Shown piece after piece: positions 44,108 to 54,721 of a stretch of DNA of 64,000 bases. The stretch lies in contig OZ241844.1 in NCBI GenBank assembly GCA_965202735.1, positions 1,116,001-1,180,000 of the forward strand, in the 5' to 3' direction. The first letter of the stretch is position 1. Every line of letters begins with the position of its first letter. This DNA is from HK1 sp965202735 (GTDB taxonomy: Bacteria; Pseudomonadota; Gammaproteobacteria; HK1). Below the pieces are notes generated by a model that was not told the DNA's origin, did no database searches, and worked only from the letters and a program-made list of their open reading frames with translations. A program made the position numbers and the translations under genes.

Positions 44108-44311
44108 CGGGCCCGGTGCTTCCTGCAGGGCTCTCCGGAAGTCGTGACGAGTGGTTCATCACACGCTCGAAACGGGCCTTCGCCGCCGAAAGACCGCCGC
44201 CCACCGTGGGATATCCCGGTTGGGCGGCCGGGGGCCGCGACTTTCCAATGGTCCTGGTGCTTCCTGGACAAGGCTGGATATCGCGGGCAAATCGCAAGAT
44301 ACTCTCTCCAC

Positions 44312-47300
44312 ATGACTGGCGGCTCGTCACCTTCTCCTCTGCGCTCTTCCAGCGCGCCCGGCGGGGCGCCGCCGCGGCCGGCAGCCGCTCTGCTCGCCGG
44401 GGTCCTCGCCCTGTGCGGCGCCTCCTTGTCCGTGCAGGCGCAGACACCGCCCCCTGATCCCGAACCGCCCGCGCGACCGACGAGCCTGAGCACGACGCCG
44501 GTGGAGGACTGGGTGTCGCTGCGCTGGGATGCGCAGAATGACCCGACGATCACGGGCTGGCGGTATCGGGTGCGGCGGTTCGCCGCGTGGATGCCTCCCA
44601 TGACCCCGGACCCGAGGTGGACTCGAAACAACGCGGACACCCGCAGCACGTGGGTGCACGTCGCGAACTACCTCGACGGGACGGGGCTGGTGTTCCAGGT
44701 GCAGTCGTACAACGAAGCCGGCTCCAGCCCGTGGTCGGACCCGGCCACGGTGACGGTGATGAACCGCGACACACCCGCGCTGTTCATCAGCGAGACCGGG
44801 GTCAGCGTCAAGAAGGGCGGCACCGCCACCTGGACGGTGGCGATGAACGGCGCCCGTGCCGGGACGGTGACACTTGAGAGCAGCGACCCGGCGAAGGCGA
44901 CGGTGAGTCCGCCCACCCTGCGCTTCGCCCAAGGGAGCACGCAGGTGCCGCAGACGGTGACGGTGACGGGGGTGGCGGTGGGCGAGGCGGAGGTGCGCCA
45001 CGCCTTCACCCTCGACGGCGCGGCGGTCGCGGCCCCGGCGGAGACGGTGGCGGTGACGGTGGCGGGGGTCAAGCCTCTGCGTCCGAACGGGCTCGCCGCC
45101 GGGGCCGGGGACGGCGAGGTGACGCTGCGCTGGAACGCCCCGGACGACTCGACCATCGTCGGATACGAGGTGCGGCAGCGACGCGAGGGCTCCCGATGGG
45201 GTGAGTGGACCCGGATCCCCGGGGGCGCGCGCCACCTCGCATGTGGTGCGCGGCCTGCGCAACGGGACGAGGTACTTCTTCCGGGTCCGGGCGGTGACCC
45301 GGGACGGGGCCTCGATACTCGCCGAGCGGCGCGTGGGCGGCGACGCCTCGCGCAGGGTGAGCGCGACGCCGCAAGGGGGGCTGACGGTCTCGGTGGGGGA
45401 TGCGAGCGTGGCCGAGGGGGACACGGGCCGCACCGCGGGGGCGTTCGTGGTGCGGCTGAGCGGCCCGCCCCTGCACGACGTGACGCTGCGGGTGTCGGCG
45501 ATGGCCGGGACCGGCAGCACCGCGACGGCGGCGGGCGCGGGGCGCGACTTCGTGCCCCGGCAAGAGACCCTGTCGTTCGCTGCCCACGCGCAAGGCGGCG
45601 CGCTGGAGAAGACGGTCCGCGTCGAGGCGCTCGGCGACCGCCTCGCGGAGGCCGACGAGACCTTCATCGTGCGGCTGGACACCCTGGTGACCGACGATGC
45701 CCGGGTCGCCTTCGCCGGGGGCGGGGCGGGGACCGAGGCCACCGGCACCATCACCAACGACGATGCGGCGCCGGTGCTGGCCGACCTCGCCAACGTGCCC
45801 GCAAAGGTCGGCGAGGAGGTGGTGGTCACGGCGGCGGCCACCGACGCCGACGGCGACACGGTCCGCTACGCATGGACCCGCAAGGCGGGCCAGACGACCC
45901 CGGCGCTGCCCGATGGCACCGGCCTCGGCGCGGCGCGTCTCGCCTTCACGCCCACCCGGGCCGGCACCTACACCATGACCGTGACCGCGAGCGACGGCCA
46001 CGGCAACCACGACCGCACGACGGTGGCCATCCGGGTCGGCGACGGGTCGTCGCCCCAGTCGCCCGACCCCACCGACGGCGGGGCGCCGCCTCTGCCGCCC
46101 GACCCCACCGACGACACACGCACGCCCCAGCCCCTCGGGTCCGTGAGCGCCAGGCGGGCGAATCCGTCCGCCTGCCCGCCCGGCACCCTCGCCACCCATC
46201 CCTCCCTCGGGTTCAGATGCGTCGGAAGGAAGAAGTTCCTCAACAAGGTGGAGCAATGGTCGCGCGAGTACCGCGACGCGCCGGGCTTCCGGAACCAGTG
46301 GGGTCTGGGGGCCATCAACGCCGACCGCGCCTACGCCCATCTGCGCCTCCTCGAGGGGGCCGATGTGAGGCCCGGGGAAGGCGTCACCATCGGCTTTGTC
46401 GACACCGGCATCGATACGGAGCATCCCGCCTTTCGAAACATCGACATCACCGAGAAGTTCCTGGACGGAGCGAGAGACGGCGAGGTCGGCAGCAGAGGAC
46501 ATTCACACGGAAACGCCGTCGCCAGCGTTGCGGTCAGCGATCGGACCTCCCACTCTTATGCCCATCACGGGGTGGCTTGGGGCGCCGATATCGCCATGTT
46601 CGCCAAACCTCCGAACCCCAGCGACAACATCTACATACCCATATCGCCCGCGGAATTGAGCCGCAGGGACCAGCAGCAATCCGAATGGTTCAAGGCCGTC
46701 TTCAGAGAAGGAGTCGACATCCTGAACCTGAGCATCGGTAATGACGGCAATATCGAAGATTACAGTGAAGAGCAGTTGCGCAAGAGCTACGGCAGGACCA
46801 TCGCCGTCCTTGCGCAGAAAGATGCCCGGGAGAAGACGATCATCGTCTGGGCCGCAGCCAACAACGAGAGAACCGTTTGCGACGTGAAGCAGGTCGGGGC
46901 CAACCGGTGCGTCAACGGCAGGACCAATGCTTCTTCCCCACAGTTCCGGGCCGGGCTGCCCGCTCGCATCGAGGAGCTGCGCGGCCACTTCATTGCAGTC
47001 GCCGCCGTGCAGAAGCAGGGCGGCTCCATCGCGAGCTTTTCCAACCGCTGCGGCATCGCTGCCGACTACTGCATCTCCGCGCCGGGCACGGAGGTCCGAA
47101 GCGCCTATTTCGCGCCTGGACCCAATATTCGAGCATGGACGCCCAGCGGAGGAACCTCCATGGCCGCACCGATGGTCAGCGGGGGGCTGGCCGTCATGAA
47201 GCATCTCTTCCGGGGCCAGCTCTCCAACTCCGCTCTGGTCTCCCGCCTGTTCGCCACCGCCAACAAGACCGGCATCTACGCCGACCGCTCCATCTACGGC

Positions 47301-48386
47301 CAGGGCCTCATGGACCTCGGCGCCGCCACCAACCCCTGGGGCGAGGTCGCCTTCATGGGCACCGGCCGCACCGTCGCGCAGCAGCACGAAGGGACCGCCG
47401 CCGCCGACTCCGCCATCCGCCAGAGCGGGACCCTGGGCGACAGCTTCGCCCTCGCCCTCGCGCAGCGCGAGGTCGCCGCCTTCGATGCCCTGGGCGCGCC
47501 CTTCTGGCTCGCGGCCGGCGACCTCGTGCACTCGCTCCCCCACCGCTCCGCGACCGCACGCCTCGACCGGCTGCTCGGCGACTCCGGCGACGACGACCGC
47601 CCCGACGACGACGCCTGGTGGCTGAACGTGCGCCCCGCCGACCGGGGCCGGGACTTCGGCCACCTCGCCCTCGCCGACGGCGCCACCCGCTTCAACCTCG
47701 CCACCCCCCACGACTGGTCCACCGCCTTCTTCCACCGAGACGACGAGGGCGGGCGCCTGCCCCTGTCGGGCTTCGCCGCGCAATGGCGCCCCGCCGACCT
47801 GCCGGCCGCCACCGTGCAGGCCGGCTGGCTCGCGGAGCCGGACTCCCTCCTCGGCAGCTCCGCCTCCGGGGCCTTCGGGCGGCTCGCCGGCAGCACCGCA
47901 TTCCTCTCCGCCCGGCTGGAGGCGGACGGCCCCGCGGGATGGCGCCTGAGCGCGCAGGGTGAGCTCGGCGCGGTGAGCCCGGACTCCACCCGCGGACCGC
48001 TCATCCGCGAACTCTCCACCCTGAGCACCAGCGCCTTTCGCCTCGCCGCCACCCGCGCCCTCTCGCGCGGGGGCGCCACCCTGCGCCTCGCCGTGGAGCA
48101 GCCGGTGCGCGTCACCGCGGGCGCGGCCTTCCTCGACCTGCCGACCGGGCGCACCGTCGAGGGACGGGTGGTGGGCGAGACCGTCGGCTTCGGCCTCGCC
48201 CCGAGCGGCCGACAACTGGACCTGAGCGCGCGGGTCGACTACCCCCTGACCATCAGCGGCCTGACCAGCGGCGGCCTGACCAGCGGCGCGCTGGCCCTGG
48301 AGTCCATCTGGAGCCGACAGCCCGGCCACCGGGCGGATGCGCCTTCGCAGTGGACCGTCCTGGCGGGTTGGAGAATGCGGTTCTGA
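44312..48386 (+). CDS. Secreted subtilisin-like (S8) autotransporter protease, one frameshift
   Basis: Signal peptide ~1-46 (AALLAGVLALCGASLSVQAQ). Then a fibronectin-III domain (TSLSTTPVEDWVSLRWDAQN), an Ig-like repeat, a second FN3 (GDGEVTLRWNAPDDSTIVGY), a Calx-beta-like domain (ASVAEGDTGRTAGAF, EADETFIVRL), a PKD/cadherin-like domain, the S8 protease, and a C-terminal beta-barrel ending in WRMRF as outer-membrane proteins do. Catalytic triad: D in GFVDTGIDTEHP (46401), H in SHGNAVASV (46506), S in GGTSMAAPM (47157). One extra base near 45220-45240 (GGGGGCGCGCGCC) shifts the frame inside the second FN3. Without it, 1357 residues. Confidence 0.85.
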
Positions 48387-48461
48387 GGCGGGCGCCGGCG
48401 GCCAGCCGGACTCCCCGAAATTCCCGGCCGCATCGACGATGAGGCAGCGCCGCCTCGGCCG

Positions 48462-51155
48462 TCAGTGCGCCTCGTCCCAGTTGTCGCCTGCTCCGACGTC
48501 GACCACCAGCGGCACGGTCAGCTCCGCCGCGCCGCTCATGCGCTCCCGGATGAGCGGGACAACGTCGCCGACCGCCTCGCTCGCCACCTCGAACACCAGC
48601 TCGTCGTGCACCTGCATGATCATGCGCACGGGCGCCCCCGATTCGGCGATCCAGGCGTCGAGGCTCAGCATCGCGCGCTTGATGATGTCGGCGGCGGTGC
48701 CCTGCATCGGGGCGTTGATCGCGGTGCGTTCGGCGTACTGGCGGCGGTGGATGTTGCTCGACCTGATCTCGGGCAGGTACAGGCGCCGGCCGAACACCGT
48801 CTCCACGTACCCCCGGTCGCGCGCGCTCTCGCGCGTCGAGTCCATGAACGCCCTGACCCCCGGATACCGCGAGAAGTACAGCTCGACGTAGCTCTGCGCC
48901 TCGCCGCGCTCGATGCCGAGCTGGCGGGCGAGGCCGAAGGCGGACATGCCGTAGATCAGCCCGAAGTTGATGGCCTTGGCGTTGCGCCGCTGCTCTTCGG
49001 TGACTTCCGCGCTCCCGCCCGCGAACACCTCGGCCGCCGTCGCCCGGTGGATGTCGGCCCCCGACGCGAACGCGTCGAGCAGCCCCTGGTCGCCGGACAG
49101 GTGCGCCATGATCCGAAGCTCGATCTGGGAGTAGTCCGCCGCGACCATCCTGTACCCGGGGTCCGCGATGAACGCCTGCCGGATCCGGCGCCCCTCGTGG
49201 GTGCGCACCGGGATGTTCTGCAGGTTCGGGTCGGAAGAGGACAGTCGCCCGGTGGAGGCGACCGCCTGGTGGTAGCTGGTGTGGACCCGCCCGGTGGCGG
49301 GGTTCACGCACGCCGGCAGGGCGTCGGTGTAGGTCGACTTCAGCTTCGCCACCGCCCGGTGCTCGAGGATGAGCTTCGGCAGCTCGTGGTCGAAGGCGAG
49401 CTCCTGCAGCACCGACTCCGCGGTGGACGGCTGCCCCTTGGGAGTCTTCGCGAGCACCGGAAGCCCGAGCCGGTCGAAGAGGATCGTCCGGATCTGGAGC
49501 GCGGACCCGAGGTTGAACGGCCCGCCGGCGCTCTCGTGGGCGGACGCCTCGATCTCGCGCATCCGCCCGGCGAGCTCCGCGCTCTGCCGGTTCAGCCGCC
49601 GGACGTCGATGCGCACCCCGTTGCGCTCGACGCGCGACAGCACCGGCACCAGCGGCACCTCCACCGTGTCGCACAGCCGCGTGAGGGACGCGTGCTCCTC
49701 GAGCCGCGGGCGCAGCACCCGGTGCAGCCGCAGGGTGATGTCCGCGTCCTCCGCCGCGTAGGGCCCCGCGTCCTCGACGGGGATCTGGTTGAACGTGAGC
49801 TGCTTCGCGCCCCTGCCGGCGATGTCCTCGTAGTGGATGGTGCGGTACCCGAGGTACTTCAGCGCGAGCGAATCCATGTCGTGCCGCGTCGCGGTGCTGT
49901 CGAGCACGTAGGACTCCAGCATGGTGTCGAACCCGACCCCGGCCAGGCCGATGCCGGCGCGCGCCAGCACGCTCATGTCGTACTTCAGGTTCTGGCCGAT
50001 CTTGGCCGGGCGGACGGACTGGAGGATCGGGCGCAGCTTCCCGAGCACCAGCTCGGGCGCAAGCTGCTCCGGCGCGCCCGGGTAGTCGTGCCCGAACGGT
50101 ACGTAGGCGGCGTGCCCCGGCTCGACCGCGAACGACACCCCCACCAGCTCGGCCCGCATGTAGTCGAGACTCGTGGTCTCGGTATCGAACGCGATCTCCG
50201 CCGCCGCGGCGAGGCGCTCGATCCAGGCGTCGAGGGCGGCCTCGTCCAGCACCGTCTCGTACTCGGCGTCGGGCGCCTCCGCCGGCGCGTCGTCGCCCGC
50301 GTCGAGCAGCTCGCCGAGCCAGGTCCTGAACTCGAGCTCGCCGTAGAGCGCCTTGAGCGCCTCCACGTCCGGCTCGCGGAGCGCCAGGTCGAGCGGACCA
50401 ACCCCGAGCCCCACGTCGCGGCGGATCGTCACCAGCTCCTTCGCAAGCGGGATCCGATCCAGGCACGAGCGCAGGTTCTCCCCCACCTTGCCCCTGATCT
50501 CGCCGGCGTGCGCGACGAGGTTCTCCAGGGTCCCGTACTCGGCGAGCCACTTCGAGGCGGTCTTGCGCCCCACCTTGGGGACCCCGGGCACGTTGTCCAC
50601 GGTGTCGCCGACGAGCGCGAGGTAGTCGACGATGCGCTCCGGGGGCACGCCGAACCGGCCGCTCACCCACTCGGCATCGCGCTCCGGATCGTCCAGGCTG
50701 TCGACCATGGTGACGCGGTCGTCCACGAGCTGGGCCATGTCCTTGTCGCCGGTGCACACCAGCACGTCGAGCCCGGCCGCTCCGGCCTGCGTGGCGAGCG
50801 TGCCGATGACGTCGTCGGCCTCCACGCCTTCCACCACCAGCACCGGGAACCCGAGCGCGCGCACGATGGCGTGGACGGACTCGATCTGGGAGCGCAGCTC
50901 CACGGGCATGGGGGGGCGGTTGGCCTTGTACTCCGGGTACAGGTCGTCGCGGAAGGTCCTGCCCTTCGCGTCGAAGACGACCGCCGCGAGCTCGGGCCGC
51001 ACCTCCGCCTCGAGCCGCTTCAGCATGTTCGTCATGCCGTAGGCGGCGCCGGTGGGCCGTCCGCTGGAGCTGGTGAGGGCGGGCATCGCGTGGAACGCGC
51101 GATACAGGTAGGAAGAGCCGTCCACCAGGACGAGACGGCGGCGCGTCGCGGACAT
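48462..51155 (-). CDS. polA: DNA polymerase I
   Basis: An 897-residue PolA. The 5'-3' exonuclease domain (1-290) has LVLVDGSSYLYRAFHA, VVFDAKGRTFR and GVEADDVIGTLA. The 3'-5' proofreading domain keeps its metal ligands in FDTETTSLD (D324, E326) and YAAEDADITLRL. The polymerase domain shows STGRLSSSDPNLQNIPVRT, motif A MVAADYSQIELRIMAHLSG, motif B RRNAKAINFGLIYGMSAFG and motif C MIMQVHDELVFEV. It does repair synthesis and Okazaki-fragment maturation. Probably read together with ptsI, 88 bp upstream. Confidence 0.97.
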   Translation of the reverse strand: MSATRRRLVLVDGSSYLYRAFHAMPALTSSSGRPTGAAYGMTNMLKRLEAEVRPELAAVVFDAKGRTFRDDLYPEYKANRPPMPVELRSQIESVHAIVRALGFPVLVVEGVEADDVIGTLATQAGAAGLDVLVCTGDKDMAQLVDDRVTMVDSLDDPERDAEWVSGRFGVPPERIVDYLALVGDTVDNVPGVPKVGRKTASKWLAEYGTLENLVAHAGEIRGKVGENLRSCLDRIPLAKELVTIRRDVGLGVGPLDLALREPDVEALKALYGELEFRTWLGELLDAGDDAPAEAPDAEYETVLDEAALDAWIERLAAAAEIAFDTETTSLDYMRAELVGVSFAVEPGHAAYVPFGHDYPGAPEQLAPELVLGKLRPILQSVRPAKIGQNLKYDMSVLARAGIGLAGVGFDTMLESYVLDSTATRHDMDSLALKYLGYRTIHYEDIAGRGAKQLTFNQIPVEDAGPYAAEDADITLRLHRVLRPRLEEHASLTRLCDTVEVPLVPVLSRVERNGVRIDVRRLNRQSAELAGRMREIEASAHESAGGPFNLGSALQIRTILFDRLGLPVLAKTPKGQPSTAESVLQELAFDHELPKLILEHRAVAKLKSTYTDALPACVNPATGRVHTSYHQAVASTGRLSSSDPNLQNIPVRTHEGRRIRQAFIADPGYRMVAADYSQIELRIMAHLSGDQGLLDAFASGADIHRATAAEVFAGGSAEVTEEQRRNAKAINFGLIYGMSAFGLARQLGIERGEAQSYVELYFSRYPGVRAFMDSTRESARDRGYVETVFGRRLYLPEIRSSNIHRRQYAERTAINAPMQGTAADIIKRAMLSLDAWIAESGAPVRMIMQVHDELVFEVASEAVGDVVPLIRERMSGAAELTVPLVVDVGAGDNWDEAH

Positions 51156-51242
51156 GGGGCCCTCGCCGGTGGGTCGTGGGGCGCCGGAGGCGCGGTGAAA
51201 GTCAGTATAGCGCCCTGCGGACGGCCGGCTCCGCGCGCCCGC

Positions 51243-52988
51243 TCAGGTCCCGGCCCGGTTCAGCTCCTCGACGAGCGCATGGCGGGTGGCGGCGTGCGTG
51301 GAGCGCAGGATGCGCTGCGTGAGCCCGCGGGCTGGAGCGATCCGCGTCTCGCCGATGATCTGCCTGACCTCCAGCAGCGCGTTGGGATGCACCGAGAACT
51401 CCCGCAGCCCCATCCCGAGGAGCAGCTTCGTGTAGCGCGCATCCCCGGCCATCTCTCCGCACATCGCGACGGGCTTGCCCGCCTTGCGTCCCGCCGCGAT
51501 GGTGGTCGCGACGAGGCGCAGCACCGCCGGATGCAGCGGGTCGTGGAGGTAGCTCACCTCGTCGTCGACGCGGTCCGCCGCGAGGGTGTACTGGATGAGG
51601 TCGTTGGTCCCGATGGACAGGAAGTCGAGCCGGCGGGCGAAGATGTCGGCGCAGATGGCGGCGGCCGGGACCTCGATCATCGCCCCGACCGGCATCGACG
51701 CGTCGTAGCGCTCGCCCCGGGCGTCGAGCTCGCGCTTGCTCTCGCGCACGATCCGCAGCACCTGGTCGAGCTCGGTGGTGCTCGCGAGCATCGGGATCAT
51801 CATGCGCACCGGGCCGCGCGCCGAGGCCCGCAGGATCGCCCGGATCTGCGGGCGGAACAGGCTCTGCTCCTTCAGGCACAGCCGCACCGCGCGCAGCCCG
51901 AGCGCCGGGTTGGACGTGACCGGCGCATCCGGGCGGGCCCCGTCGACCTGCTTGTCCGCCCCGAGATCGAGGGTGCGGATGGTCACCGGCGCCCCCTTCA
52001 GCGCCGTGACCAGCTCGGAGTACGCCTCGAACTGCTCCTGCTCGTCCGGCGGGTCGCGGCGGTTCATGAACAGGAACTCGGTCCGGTAGAGCCCGACCCC
52101 GGCCGCGCCGTCGCGCACCGCGCCGGCGGATTCGCCGGGCAGCTCGACGTTGGCCTGGAGCACCACCGGCTCCCCGTCCGCGGTCACCGTGGGGGTCGCG
52201 CGGAGCCTGCGCCGGGCCGACCGGATGCGCTCGATCTCGCGGCGGCGGCGCTCGTAGAACCGCTTGACGATGTCGGCCGGGGAGACGATGACGACGCCCT
52301 GGCGCCCGTCGAGCACCACCTCGTCGCCGTCGCGCAGCAGCGCCGCCGAGCGATGCAGGCCCACCACGGCCGGAATGTTCAGGCTGCGGGCGAGGATGGC
52401 GGTGTGGGAGTTGGGGCCGCCGAACTCAGTCATGAACCCCGCGACGCCCTGGTGCTGCATGAGCACGGTGTCGGCCGGGGTCAGGTCGTCGGCGCAGATG
52501 ATCCGCCCGGCGGCCGCCTCGTCGGGGGGCGGCGGTCCGGTGCGGCCTTCTTCCCGGAGGTGGGTCCGGACGCGGTTGACGACGTGCTCGACGTCGTCCT
52601 TGCGCGTGCGCAGGTACGGGTCGTCCATCGCGTCGAAGACGGCGACGAGCGCGTCGCATTCCAGCTTCAGCGCCCACTCCGCGTTGCACCGCATCTCGCG
52701 GATGTAGGCGATCGGCGCGCTGGAGATCGCCTCGTCCTCGAGCATCAGCAGGTGGGTGTCGATGAACGCTGCGATCTCCGCCGGCGTCCCCCGCGGAATG
52801 CGGGCCTTCACGGCGCGGAGCTCCAGGCGCGCGGCATCCACCGCCCGGCCGAACCGCTCGACCTCGGCTTCGACCTGCGACGGGTGGAGCCTGCGCTCGA
52901 CCGCCTCGGACCGGCCGCGGTCCACCGCGCGCACGCGCCCGATCGCGATCCCCTTCGAGGCGCTGATACCGTGGATGGTGAAGGTCAT
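51243..52988 (-). CDS. ptsI: PTS enzyme I (PEP-protein phosphotransferase)
   Basis: A 581-residue enzyme I. The phosphorylated histidine is H195 in GGPNSHTAILARSL; the PEP-binding barrel has GVGLYRTEFLFMNR, LDLGADKQ, IEVPAAAI and the catalytic C510 in VAMCGEMAGD. It moves phosphate from PEP to HPr. HPr is 127 bp upstream on the same strand. No sugar-specific EII is in the window, so this may be a regulatory rather than transport PTS. Confidence 0.95.
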   Translation of the reverse strand: MTFTIHGISASKGIAIGRVRAVDRGRSEAVERRLHPSQVEAEVERFGRAVDAARLELRAVKARIPRGTPAEIAAFIDTHLLMLEDEAISSAPIAYIREMRCNAEWALKLECDALVAVFDAMDDPYLRTRKDDVEHVVNRVRTHLREEGRTGPPPPDEAAAGRIICADDLTPADTVLMQHQGVAGFMTEFGGPNSHTAILARSLNIPAVVGLHRSAALLRDGDEVVLDGRQGVVIVSPADIVKRFYERRRREIERIRSARRRLRATPTVTADGEPVVLQANVELPGESAGAVRDGAAGVGLYRTEFLFMNRRDPPDEQEQFEAYSELVTALKGAPVTIRTLDLGADKQVDGARPDAPVTSNPALGLRAVRLCLKEQSLFRPQIRAILRASARGPVRMMIPMLASTTELDQVLRIVRESKRELDARGERYDASMPVGAMIEVPAAAICADIFARRLDFLSIGTNDLIQYTLAADRVDDEVSYLHDPLHPAVLRLVATTIAAGRKAGKPVAMCGEMAGDARYTKLLLGMGLREFSVHPNALLEVRQIIGETRIAPARGLTQRILRSTHAATRHALVEELNRAGT

Positions 52989-53012
52989 CGCCGCATACCG
53001 TCGTCCGCCGGC

Positions 53013-53102
53013 CTCACCCGCTCGTGCGCGGGGGTGGCGGGTGCGAGGGCTCCTGCGTGCTCGGCATCACCGACTCACTCGCTCGTGCGCGGGGGTGGCG
53101 GG
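53013..53102. repeat. 29-bp direct repeats between ptsH and ptsI
   Basis: CTCACCCGCTCGTGCGCGGG, then GGTGGCGGG, at 53013-53041 recurs at 53074-53102 with one change. It fills most of the 127-bp space between the two PTS genes. Confidence 0.85.
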
Positions 53103-53115
53103 ACGCCCCCGTCCG

Positions 53116-53394
53116 TCACTCCGATTCGTCGAACCGTCCCGCGACGAGGCGCGCGATGGCATCCACCGCCTCGCCGGCATCGGCGCCCTGCGCCGCCACC
53201 TCGATGCTCGACCCCTTGGACGCGGCGAGCATCATCACCCGCATGATGCTCTTCGCGTCGGCCTCGCGGTCGTCGCGGCGAATCCGGACTCTCGACTCGA
53301 ACCCCGCCGCCAGGTCGACGAGCTTTGCCGCGGCCCGGGCGTGCAGCCCCAGCTTGTTGACGATTCGCAGCGTCCTGCGGACCTCGGTGCTCAT
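53116..53394 (-). CDS. ptsH: Phosphocarrier protein HPr
   Basis: A 92-residue HPr. The active histidine H18 is in IVNKLGLHARAAAKLV and the regulatory-type serine S49 in AKSIMRVMMLAASKG. It takes phosphate from enzyme I. It starts six bases after the hemD stop codon, so it is probably in one transcript with hemC and hemD. Confidence 0.95.
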   Translation of the reverse strand: MSTEVRRTLRIVNKLGLHARAAAKLVDLAAGFESRVRIRRDDREADAKSIMRVMMLAASKGSSIEVAAQGADAGEAVDAIARLVAGRFDESE

Positions 53395-53400
53395 GGCGGC

Positions 53401-54399
53401 TCACGTCGTTCCCGGGCGAGCGGGAATGATAGTCCGCCCGGCGCGGGCCGCGGCATCGACGATCGACGCGGCGTCCGCGCCCGCGGCCACCGCGACCCGC
53501 GACAGGCGGCGGGCGCGCGCGATGCCCGCGACCCGCTCGCTGACGGCCACGAGCACCCGATCCGACAGCCAGGGGACGGTCCACGGAGCCGCCCCGGCGA
53601 GGTTCGCGAGCGCCTCGGCGCTCGTCACGGTCACCACATCGACCGACTCGCGCACTTCTTCCAGCATCCCGGCCAGCTTATCCGGCGCCCGCCGGCGGTA
53701 GACGTCCGCCTCCACCACCTCGGCCCCGCGCCGGACCAGCGCCCTGCCGAGCAGGTCGCGTCCGCCCTCGCCCTTGACCACGGCGACGAGCCGGCCGGCC
53801 ACCTGTCGCGCCGCGAGCTGCGGACAGGCGAGCAGCCCCTCGCTGTCGAGCCGGCCGCGCGGCGTGCGGACATCCGCCACGCCGCGCGCACGCAACGCTT
53901 CGGCCGTCGCCCGCCCGACCGCGAGCACGACCCCCGGCAGCCGCGCCGGCGCCACCCCGGGCACCGGGCCGGACACCAGCGCCATCCCGGACACTGGACC
54001 GGACACCGGCGCCACCCCGGGCACCGGGCCGGACACCGGCGCTACCCCGGACACTGGATCGGACACCGGCGCCACCCCGGACACTGGACCGGACACCGGC
54101 GCCACCCCGGACACTGGATCGGGCACCGGCGCCACCCCGGACACTGGCCCCAGGCCGAAGAACCCTTCGACGGCGTTCACGCTCGTGAACACGATGACGG
54201 ACACGTCGCCCAGCCGGCGCCGGAGGCGGTCGGCCGACCGCGTGTCCCCGACCGGCGCGATCGCGAGCGCGGGCACCCGGTGCACCACCGCTCCCTCGGC
54301 GGCGAACGCATCCGCAAGCCGCGCCGCGGCGGGCTCGGGCCGCGTCACCAGGACCCGCACCCCGGACAGGCGCCCCGTGCGTTCACTCACCCGCCGCAT
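53401..54399 (-). CDS. hemD: Uroporphyrinogen-III synthase with an internal 10-residue repeat insert
   Basis: A 332-residue HemD (family usually ~250-270). N-terminal VRVLVTRPEPAAARLADAF and VSVIVFTSVNAVEGFF, and C-terminal VLAVGRATAEALRARGV, VEADVYRRRAP and VDVVTVTSAEALANL are the HemD signatures. Between FF and VLAVG sits an insert of seven 10-residue repeats (residues 84-153; GPVSGVAPVS type). It closes uroporphyrinogen III from the hydroxymethylbilane made by HemC. The start MRRVSERTG is preferred; the frame upstream is open only because of a 15-bp repeat array. Confidence 0.88.
   Translation of the reverse strand: MRRVSERTGRLSGVRVLVTRPEPAAARLADAFAAEGAVVHRVPALAIAPVGDTRSADRLRRRLGDVSVIVFTSVNAVEGFFGLGPVSGVAPVPDPVSGVAPVSGPVSGVAPVSDPVSGVAPVSGPVPGVAPVSGPVSGMALVSGPVPGVAPARLPGVVLAVGRATAEALRARGVADVRTPRGRLDSEGLLACPQLAARQVAGRLVAVVKGEGGRDLLGRALVRRGAEVVEADVYRRRAPDKLAGMLEEVRESVDVVTVTSAEALANLAGAAPWTVPWLSDRVLVAVSERVAGIARARRLSRVAVAAGADAASIVDAAARAGRTIIPARPGTT
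53941..54150 (-). repeat. 30-bp in-frame minisatellite inside hemD (7 units)
   Basis: Seven units of the plus-strand form CCGGACACCGGCGCCACCCC+GGACACTGGA, exactly 30 bp each, encoding 10 residues per unit. The units differ by single bases (GGA/GGG, ACACTGG/GCACCGG), so the array is not newly formed. It is placed at a surface loop between the two HemD lobes. Confidence 0.92.
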
Positions 54400-54409
54400 C
54401 CTCGCCCTC

Positions 54410-54721
54410 CGCTTCCGCCGCTCAGGGCCTCTCCGCTCGGAGCCCCGGCCGTTCGGAACCCGACCGCTCGAAGCCCGACCGCTCGGAACCCGACCACTCG
54501 TAACCCCGCCACTCGGAGCTCGACCACTCGGAGCCCCGACGCTCGGAGCCCCGCCGCTCGGAATCCGACCGCTCGGAGCCCGGCCGTTCGGAATCCGACC
54601 GCTGGAGCCCGACCACTCGGAGCCCCGCCACTCGGAGCCCCGCCGCTCAGAGCCCGGCCACTCGGAGCCCCGCCGCTCAGAGCCCGGCCACTCGGAGCCC
54701 CGCCGCTCAGAGCCCGGCCAT
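54410..54721. repeat. 15-bp tandem repeat array between hemD and hemC (~20 units)
   Basis: About twenty 15-bp units such as CACTCGGAGCCCCGC and CGCTCAGAGCCCGGC, arranged as 30-bp pairs near 54630-54720. The hemC stop codon lies in the last unit, so the array was seeded by the hemC 3' end (GCC GGG CTC TGA GCG). It keeps an open frame (period 15) but no protein is claimed. Confidence 0.92.

Noticed and set aside
48465..53246. A 1593-codon plus-strand frame opposite polA-ptsI
   Set aside because: No domains, composition typical of an antisense frame; polA and ptsI on the other strand are certain.
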